A DNA stretch of 64,000 bases from Aurelia coerulea (lineage: Eukaryota; Cnidaria; Scyphozoa; Semaeostomeae; Ulmaridae). Location of the stretch: contig CM076944.1 of NCBI GenBank assembly GCA_039566865.1, positions 15,646,501 to 15,710,500 on the forward strand, read 5' to 3'. The notes under the pieces are model-generated. The model made no database searches and had not been told where the DNA came from. It worked only from the letters and a program-made list of their open reading frames with translations. The position numbers and the translations under genes are program-made. The first letter of the stretch is position 1. Each line of letters starts with the position of its first letter. Positions 56,615 through 64,000 of the stretch are shown here, piece after piece.

Positions 56615-58350
56615 ATAGGAATCAACTTCTTTTGGCTTTGGATCGGACGGTATCGCTAGCCATTTTCTCAAAGTCGCATTTCCGGTCATCTCCAGTTCTC
56701 TTTGTAGGATTTATAATCTTTCCATAGAGACTGGGGTATTTCCGGACAGTTGGAAGGAAGCACGTGTAGCTCCTATCTTCAAAAGTGGCAAGGCCGATGA
56801 TCGTTCGAACTATAGGCCAATATCTGTCTTACCTGTTGTCTCCAGGTTGATTGAAAAACTCATTTATGATCAACTTTACAAGTACCTCGATTCTAATAAA
56901 CATCTGTACTCAGATCAGTATGGCTTTCGACATTTACATTCGGTTGTTTCCTGTTTGCTTAAATGTACCAATGATTGGTACTTCAATATAGACCGGGGTA
57001 AATATACTGCGATGATTTTCATTGATTTAAAGAAAGCATTTGACACAGTAGACCATCAAATTCTCCTTGAAAAAATGCACCATTACGGGATTGATGGTCT
57101 CGAACATCAATGGTTCAGCTCTTATCTCGACAATCGCAGGCAGTGCTGCAAAGTCAACGGTGTCACATCCGATACAGTAGAAATTAATATAGGGGTACCA
57201 CAAGGATCTTGCCTTGGACCTCTCTTATTTTTACTTTATATAAATGACCTTCCTTTCGCTTTAAAAAAGACACAAGCGACAATGTAAGCAGACGATACAG
57301 CGATCTCCTTCTCTTCGGATAGAATTGAAGAGATTGACGTTGTTGTCAATGCAGAACTTGCCTGCCTTGAGAAATGGTTGCAGGGCAATAAGCTTTCCTT
57401 GAATGTCGTCAAAACACAAGCCATGATAATTGGTTCAGCCCAAAAGCTGGGGAAGATAAACAAAACGTCAGAAATCACCCCTTGCTTTCAAGTTAATGGG
57501 AATGATATCGATCTTGTTCATGAAACGAAATATCTTGGTGTAATGATTGATGAAAATTTGAAATGAGGAAGCCAGGCAAAGTTTCTTCAAAAGAAAGTCT
57601 CACGAGCCCTCGGGCTTTTGAAATATGCCAAACAATTTGTCCAAGAAGAGACCCTAAGAAACATGTATTCAAGTATTGTTGAGCCTCATTTGAGCTATTG
57701 TTGCTCAGTGTGGGGATGCTGTGGTAATACCAAGCTGAATACCTTGCAAAAATTGCAGAACAGAGCTGCAAGAATTGTCACGAGCAGCCCTTTGGTTTCA
57801 TCGGCTGCTCCTTTGCTGCAAAGATTAGGATGGCTTTCAGTTGACAGGCTAGTCAACAGAGAAACATCTACCATGGTATATAAGTCCCTAAATGGACTTG
57901 CACCCGACATCCTTTTTCAGATATTCTCCCGATTATCTGATGTTCACAATCGGGTGTTACGCAACACTAAGTTGGATCTAGCCATACCTCGAATGAGAAC
58001 AGCTTATGGCCAAAAGTCTTTTGCTTTCCGCGGAGCTGATACATGGAACAAACTCCATTCTGATATTAAATTAGCCCCTTCCATCCAGTCATTTGAAACC
58101 AAGCTCAAAAGCTCATAATTGATTAGATTCAAGGAAAGCTGGTTTTACATTTTTATTTTTATTTTCCATTTAAGTTTTTGATGAATATATATATTGTACA
58201 TTTGTAGGTTTAGTTGAATATTGTAATTAGGTTAGTTTTCATTGTAATTAGGTTAGCTTTATTTTTAGTTGCAGGGTACATTGTAAAACAGTTACTTAAA
58301 CTGAATTGTAACCATGGGTAAACAATTTTAAAATAAAATAAAATAAAAAT
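56615..58350 (+). pseudogene. LINE-D, 5'-truncated RT to 3' end, catalytic box destroyed
   Basis: Reading starts GSDGIASHFLKVAFPVIS, then ETGVFPDSWKEARVAPIFKS, NYRPISVLPVVSRLIEKLIY, FIDLKKAFDTVDHQILLEKM and GVPQGSCLGPLLFLLYINDL. At about 57284 the Tyr codon of the YADD box is TAA, leaving ADDTAISF. A second stop (TGA) follows at 57564, and the C-terminal part runs to 58118 (EPHLSYCCSVWGCCGN, APLLQRLGWLSVD, KSFAFRGADTWNKLHSDIK). The copy ends in an (AAAATA)n-type tail near 58325-58350. It belongs to a CR1/L2-type family distinct from LINE-A. Confidence 0.92.
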
Positions 58351-58354
58351 GAAT

Positions 58355-58634
58355 GGCGTGCGGGGATTGCGCTTAGTCTCAAACTGGTCCCAGTGGTCTC
58401 TAAATTCATTCCTGTTGAGAGTATACTTGTTTCAATGCTTTGTTCCTTTGCCTATTTGTACCTGCTCATGTGTTTATCAGTGGTAACTCTTCCGCTGTCA
58501 CTGATGATCGACTATTTGCTAAATATTGCTCCTAGGTCTCTTTCTATAGGGCTGGGTACCCAGGGAATATGTCATGTTTACTTTAAGATAACCAGTTATG
58601 CAATAACTACTGTGTATTTTGCCATCTACCTGTT
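58355..58634 (+). pseudogene. hydrophobic leader, possibly LINE-C 5' end
   Basis: The frame from 58393 encodes a strongly hydrophobic stretch (MLCSFAYLYLLMCLSVVTL, YAITTVYFAIYLF). It is cut by the Transib-like element at 58634, and rejoining across the 5-bp duplication leads into the LINE-C leader at 62404. Hydrophobic leaders precede the 2A-like motif in related LINEs, so this may be the start of LINE-C. Inference. Confidence 0.4.
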
Positions 58635-59220
58635 CACTGTGATCCAGACAGGGAATTAATCCCAAAAAATGAAAATACAGGTATACACTATTTGAGGGTT
58701 TCATCATGTCGAAGAGACATTGAGCTATTCGATAAAACAAAAATTGCTTAAATCCGTTTTATAAATCCAGAGATATGATTTTTTAAAGTTTGACTAAATT
58801 GCGAACTGTTGTTTACATTGCAATTTCCGGCCTTTTGTTTGTGTCATCGTTGAAAACCCATACATTCAAGTTCTTGTAACTCTTCAACAAATGCACCGAT
58901 TTTTCGAAACTTTTTTTTGTCTTACAGATAAACACCTAAGCTATCTAAAAATACAAAGCTATTTGCAAAATCTCAAGTTGGTATATCAATATTTGTCAAA
59001 ATGGTGTATGACCTTTTTAAGCACAAAAACCAGGCAAATTATCAAAATTCCGTCTGTTATAGTGAAAACAAAAAATCTAACCAAATCTAACTCTTCGAAA
59101 AAAGTATCAAAATTGAATATGATGTCTTGAGAGAACTTCTGCCAAAGGATTCGTACAGCTTCGTACAGGAAAAAAAGTTATCACACATTTGGTATGATAG
59201 GCCCTTTTGGTTTAACGTTG

Positions 59221-59700
59221 ATTTTTTAGCAATGATTTTTGGCTTTGTACATGATTGAACTGTTCCGCATACGAACAGTGTTTATGCAAACTACTTTCAA
59301 CTATCTTAGCTTTACGTAAGTAAAGCTTGTGTCTCTAAAGTGTTCAGTTTTTGGTCGATAATCTAATTCTCATTGTACATGTCCTTGATAAGGACTTCTT
59401 CTCAGTTTAGTGTGTCGAACACCTCACTTTAATGATAATTGACTGCCTTATCTTGGTCGGCTACATTTTTTAACTTCTTCATCTTCTTCATCACTGAACA
59501 CTCTTTCTTTTACACGCCAGGCTTCATCCTTGACTTTAATTTGATACAATTTTTGGAGTACTAATTGAATTTTATATGCGTCTTCCTTCAGCCCCCTTTC
59601 CTCTATCAGTTTATCAGCTAGATCCTTAAATTTCGCAGTATATTTTTCATGTTCTACTTCGTACTTTTTTCCTTTAAATCACCGTTTTCAACTATGAAAT
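59221..59700. other. unassigned interior of the Transib-like element
   Basis: No ORF of interest was seen. A Lys/Glu-codon-rich stretch on the minus strand near 59480-59680 could be a degraded coding fragment but has no recognisable motif. Confidence 0.35.
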
Positions 59701-59956
59701 CATGGGTAGTTAGACACTGCTGGTGTGCTTCTATGGAGGAGTGCTGGATAATATGTATCTGCGGGGGGAATTTTTTATAGTACTGCGGAGGAGATATCGG
59801 AAGCGAAGAGAGAAGGAGAGAGAAGATTCATATTAATAGTTTAATATTTTCGTTCTTTCGATATCTCCTCCCCAGTACTATAAAAATTTCCCCCGCAGAT
59901 ACATATTATCCAGCGCTCCTCCATAGAGGCACACCAGCAGTGTCTAACTACCCATG
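59701..59956. mobile_element. 256-bp foldback MITE with 7-bp TSD
   Basis: Arms of about 110 bp (CATGGGTAGTTAGACACTG inverted) surround a ~40-bp loop. ATGAAAT flanks both sides (59694-59700, 59957-59963). Confidence 0.85.
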
Positions 59957-60291
59957 ATGAAATCATAAAGCTCGCCATTCGTTGTGATAAACATGATTGA
60001 ATTTGTGACACATAGCTATTGGAATGGTTTAAAGACTACAGGCCAGCAGTTTTGTGTTTTAAAAGTCATTGTTTTATTTTGTGGTAGGAACTGACTTGGA
60101 AATTAACATAGAAAAAATTCTGCTTCTCAATGAGGCATGTGAAACATATAGGCTTGGCTTGGGTCGGTCATAGTTACGAGAGAACATTTTTTTTATTGTT
60201 TTGCAGTTTCATATCAGTTTATGTAAAGTTGCGTCATCCTCTAATTTTGAGCACTCCCTGCATCCCATATACAGTATGGTGAGCTGTAGAC

Positions 60292-61470
60292 CCCCGGGGG
60301 GGGGGGGCCACTTGGTACCTGATGTGTCATCATGCTCGTACAAAAAACGCGAGAAAGGGTGCCTTTCTTCAAAGTAGGCACGGGCCCGCGCGGGCCCGTG
60401 TTTAGGGGTGCCAAATCGACCATAATTTAAAAAAAGGGTCTCTTATTTTGCATTTCATTTGCATTGCAACTCCTGTGCAATGATATTCTAATCAAAATTT
60501 CTAAAATACAATTAGTAACAAGTCAAAGAACTTGAAAAAGCAGACCAGCACAAGATGGGGTAGGAATTTTAAGAGTGAGTTTCTTCCTCTTCTACCCTGG
60601 GTACCAGACTCTATGAAATAGCATCTGTAACATCATCTTAACATTATTAACATCATGGGGGTATGGGTATGGGGGGTCATTGCCCCCACCACTTTTTTCG
60701 AAAGATGGTTCTCGAGATTGCTTTAAAACCGAAGAGAAAATGGCTTGGCATAGGTTGGGTAAGAATTTTCTGATAAATGCCAAAGCTTCCATTTTAGCAC
60801 TGGCAAAAATGGAATCAGGGGATGCATTCTATGCCAAAGTAAAGGATGCATCTTCAAAAATTTTCCTCGTGCTCCGATGTATAGGATAAATGTCACAAAA
60901 CTACAAAGGTTTTCTTGCCACAAATGGCAAGCATGATATTGGGAGATGCTTTCTAAGCCAAAGTAAAAGATGTTTCTACAAAAATTTTCCTCGTGCTCTA
61001 TACTTTATAGAACAACTGTCATCACCAAACTAACAAAGTTTCCTTGTTGCTGTTGGCAAGCATGATATTAGGAGATGCATTCTCAGCCAAAGTAAAGGGA
61101 GCGTCCCAAAAAATTTCTTGAGGCCTTCGCCGCCAGACCCTCTCATTTCAATACCCCCACTTAATTTACCTTGGCCAAGCCACTGTGGTAGCATCTATAA
61201 AATTATATTTTAGAGAATCTGGTACCCAGGGTACTTCTCTTCAAATCACACCGGCAATATTAGCAATTTTAATAACTGACTTATCAGCAATTAGGGTACC
61301 TGAAATTGAGAAGCTCTATTTTGACGCGGGAAAGGATATGTTCTGAAGAAAATTTTCCGCGATTAGGGTATGTATTTCGCTAAAACAGGTCGGCGTTTAG
61401 GGTGCATATGTTAAACCTTTGTACGAGCATGATACTATAGGAAAGTATAGAAGTGCCCCCCCCCCCCGGG
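60292..61470. mobile_element. hAT-like element with CCCCGGGGGG ends
   Basis: The ends CCCCGGGGGGGGGGCCACTT and AAGTGCCC..CCCGGG are inverted, followed inward by ATCATGCTCGTACAAA on both sides. CTGTAGAC (8 bp) is duplicated at 60284-60291 and 61471-61478. It contains a second element at 60655-61185. Confidence 0.88.
60655..61185. mobile_element. nested hAT-type element, relative of 37835-38507
   Basis: Three diverged copies of the GCATGATATTRGGAGATGC / AGCCAAAGTAAAGGA / AAAATTTTCCTCGTGCT unit are present. The right end reads CTTGGCCAAGCCACTG; the left terminal CAGTGGCG is missing or decayed. TAGCATCT occurs at 60619-60626 and 61189-61196 and may be its target duplication. Confidence 0.75.
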
Positions 61471-62403
61471 CTGTAGACATTCTCTATGCATACTATCAAA
61501 ATTTAAAAGTTGAATTTATATTTTGAAATAACGAGGTAAAGTTGCCTTGCCTTTTAAACAAAGCATTTAAGGCGAATAAGTGAATGGAAAGTAATGATAG
61601 GGGAATGTAGGCAGTAGTAATGTTTCAATAAAATTCGCCACAAGCATATACAGACTATTGACGCCTCTTCCCTACCATCGAGGCCCTTGAAGACAATCAG
61701 TTAGCATTTTCATTGACTATGGAATCAAGATAAAAACCGAGTCGACAGACAAGAAGCATGAAGATATTATACCAGAACAAGATCTTTATCAACAGTTGGT
61801 CGTCAAGATTTCAGTGAGTACAACCATAACCAAACACAAACTGAAAAGGACCTACCATACCATATGTGTGATAACTTTTTTTCCTGTACGAAGCTGGACA
61901 TCATATTCAATTTTTAAATTTTTTTCGAAGAGTTAGATTTAGTTAGATTTTTTGTTTTAACTATAACAGACGGAATTTTGATAACTTACCTGGTTTTCGT
62001 GCTTAAAAAGGTCATACGCCATTTTGACAAATATTGATATACCAACTTGAGATTTTACAAAAAGGTTTGTATTTTTAGATAGCTTAGGTGTTTATCGGTA
62101 AGAAAAAAAAAGTTTCAAAAAATCGGTGCATTTATTGAAGAGATACAAGAATTTGAATTTCTGGGTTTTCAACGATACAACAAACAAAAGGCCAGAAATT
62201 GCAATGTAAACAACAGTTTGCAATTTAGTCAAACTTTAAAAAATCATACTTCTCGATCTATAAGACGGATTTAAGAAATTTTTGTTTCATCGAATAGCTC
62301 AATGTCTCTTCGCCATGATGAAACCCTTAAATAGTGTATACTCGTATTTTCATTTTTTGGGATTCATTCCACGATTTCTAAAGAGCTGGATCACAGTGCT
62401 GTT

Positions 62404-63205
62404 GCTGCACTTTTTTGACACGAGATTTATATCACTTTTGAAATGTCACTGTTTTACACAGTTTCAGCAATTTTCCCTCATGTGTTGTATGCACTTCTGA
62501 TAGGTGCAGTAATTGATTCAATCTACCTATTCCCTCTAGACATACTTTTACTCCTCTTGGGAGATATTGAATTGAATCCTGGTTTCCAAACTGAAAACTG
62601 CATACGTTTTTTTCATTGGAATTTAAACAGCATATGCGCTAGAAATGGTATAAAAATTCCACTTATTGAGGCCTATAATTCTCTGTACAAATATGATATT
62701 ATTGCTATGTCGGAATCCATGCTGGACAGTAAAGTGCGAGATGAAGAGATCTCCATTGAAGGGTTTAGTAGAGAGATATTTCGCAACGATCATCCAAGCA
62801 ATTCCAAAACTGGGGCTGTCTGCATGTACTTTCGAGAGGGGCTACCAATTAAACGTAGGAAAGATCTTGAATTATTACAGGAAATAATTGTTGCTGATAT
62901 AACTTATAGGGCGAAAGAAGATATTCATGGTTACTGTTTACCGCATCCCTAGCCAAAACAGTGAACAATTTGAAGTGTTCATGAATAAACTGCAGATGAC
63001 ATTAACTCGCCTTAGACAGGAGAAACTAACTGCATTGATTATAACAGGAGATTTTAACTGTAGATCACTCAGTGGTGGGAGGGGGATGATGAATATCCAG
63101 AAGGAACTGCCTCAGACGAGTTTATAGAGACAAATAACTTACACCAATTAATCAATGAGCCCACAAACATACGCGGTGAAAGCATGTCTTGTATTGATCT
63201 CATTT
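62404..63205 (+). pseudogene. LINE-C 5' region: leader, degenerate 2A motif, endonuclease
   Basis: The frame from 62443 encodes a hydrophobic leader (HVLYALLIGAVIDSIYLF, LDILLLLL), then GDIELNPGF, then the endonuclease start (FFHWNLNSICARNGIKIPLI, IIAMSESMLDS, CMYFREGLPIKRRKDLELL). A frameshift near 62925 leads to VTVYRIPSQNSEQFE, ALIITGDFNCRS, and after another shift LHQLINEPTNIRGESMSCID. The ORF stops abruptly at about 63205, where the 248-bp satellite begins. The 2A-like core has Phe in place of the essential final Pro. Confidence 0.85.
62563..62586 (+). other. degenerate 2A-like motif (D-I-E-L-N-P-G-F)
   Basis: The position and context match the motif at 16196-16219, but the last residue is Phe. 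Known 2A function requires the NPG/P junction, so skipping is expected to be lost. Confidence 0.7.
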
Positions 63206-64000
63206 AGCACAGCCATTGGAAAAAGCCAATAGCTAATCTTAAGTTTCAAGAAAGGAAGCTACAACACTAATACAGACCTTTGAAAGAACTTAAAAGTTGG
63301 AAAGAAGTATTAAAGACAGGTAAGTGCAACACTCATTAAACTCTAAAATGCAGCTACTAAGATAGTTCTTTCTTCATTTGTTATGCGAAAATTGTGTTTT
63401 TCCAAAGAATAGAGACTTATAATTAGTAGATTTCTGTAAAATGCCGTAAAGCTAGCACAGCCATTGGAAAAAGCTAATAGCTAATCTTAAGTTTCAAGAA
63501 AGGAAGCTACAACACTAATACAGACCTTTGAAAGAACTTAAAAGCTGGAAAGAAGTATTAAAGAAAGGTAAGTGCAACACTCATTAAACTCTAAAATGCA
63601 GCTACTAAGATAGTTCTTTCTTCATTTGTTATGCGAAAATTGTGTTTTTCCAAAGAATAGAGACTTATAATTAGTAGATTTCTGTAAAATGCCGTAAAGC
63701 TAGCACAGCCATTGGAAAAAGCTAATAGCTAATCTTAACTTTCAAGAAAGGAAGCTACAACACTAATACAGACCTTTGAAAGAACTGAAAAGCTTAAAAA
63801 GAAGTATTAAAGAAAGGTAAGTGCAACACTCATTAAACTCTAAAATGCAGCTACTAAATAGTTCTTTCTTCATTTGTTATGCGAAAATTGTGTTTTTCCA
63901 AAGAATAGAGACTTATAATTAGTAGATTTCTGTAAAATGCCGTAAAGCTAGCACAGCCATTGGAAAAAGCTAATAGCTAATCTTAAGTTTCAAGAAAGGA
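63206..64000. repeat. 248-bp tandem satellite
   Basis: Units start AGCACAGCCATTGGAAAAAG at 63206, 63454, 63702 and 63950, a constant 248-bp period with only a few changes between units. It continues past the window edge. The first unit abuts a LINE-C codon run (SCIDLI) at the word ATTT. Confidence 0.95.

Larger units (their letters stand above)
58635..62398. mobile_element. Transib-like long-TIR element with nested insertions
   Basis: Both ends read CACTGTGATCCAG inward, and CTGTT is repeated directly outside (58630-58634, 62399-62403). The inverted arms extend about 550 bp (58635 to ~59220 and ~61810 to 62398). Transib ends follow CACWRTG, resembling the RAG heptamer, and make 5-bp duplications; both features fit. 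No RAG1-like transposase is visible. The interior holds a foldback MITE (59701-59956) and a hAT-like element (60292-61470). Confidence 0.72.

Noticed and set aside
63206..64000. CRISPR-like array
   Set aside because: Units are 248 bp and wholly repeated with no spacers, and the genome is animal; it is a satellite.

Overview
The window is animal nuclear DNA that looks almost entirely like transposable elements and their debris. No confident single-copy host gene, tRNA or rRNA was found. A+T-rich sequence, many APE-type LINEs, Penelope-like sequence and THAP/YqaJ DNA transposons suggest an invertebrate metazoan, and a cnidarian such as a stony coral fits best; that assignment is inference from family resemblance only.

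Layout: 0-8 kb holds microsatellite DNA, an L2-like LINE 3' half (3430-4866), a solo LINE-A 3' tail (~5025-5190), a small inverted-repeat element (6205-6475) and a broken LINE ORF1 (7282-7960). At 8275-13262 lies the centrepiece, a complete two-gene DNA transposon. A SWIM/YqaJ nuclease gene and a THAP/DDE transposase gene converge tail to tail, and both start inside the same ~300 bp inverted repeat, so the two proteins share their first ~49 residues. It sits in a LINE-A reverse transcriptase ORF with a 9-bp duplication. 13.2-20.5 kb carries LINE-A copies A1 and A2; A2 keeps a 2A-like ribosome-skipping motif (DIEINPGP) behind a hydrophobic leader and is split by a Tc1/mariner-type foldback MITE. 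20.7-30.5 kb holds a Penelope-like RT remnant, several terminal-inverted-repeat elements and a perfect 118-bp palindrome.

30.6-36.5 kb is a nearly full-length LINE (LINE-B): ORF1 with coiled coil and SGNH-esterase-like domain, ORF2 with endonuclease and RT broken by one frameshift and one stop, then poly(A). 37-45.9 kb is a field of hAT-like and TA-target non-autonomous elements (one hAT nested in another) and a possible HUH Rep-like fragment. 46.1-53.5 kb is a nest: a piggyBac-like TTAA element contains LINE-A copy A3, which contains a mariner-type MITE and a 1.69-kb foldback with 9-bp TSD. 54-58.3 kb has a TTAA-target MITE and two further LINE remnants. 58.6-62.4 kb is a long-inverted-repeat element with Transib-like ends (CACTGTG, 5-bp duplication), itself filled with nested elements. 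The window ends in a LINE 5' region (62.4-63.2 kb) that runs straight into a 248-bp tandem satellite.

Functionally only the two-gene transposon could plausibly be autonomous from what is visible. The rest are LINEs with broken ORFs and elements lacking coding capacity. Because several insertions interrupt LINE ORFs, removing the element plus one duplication copy restores homology to sister LINE copies, which fixes element ends and relative insertion order.
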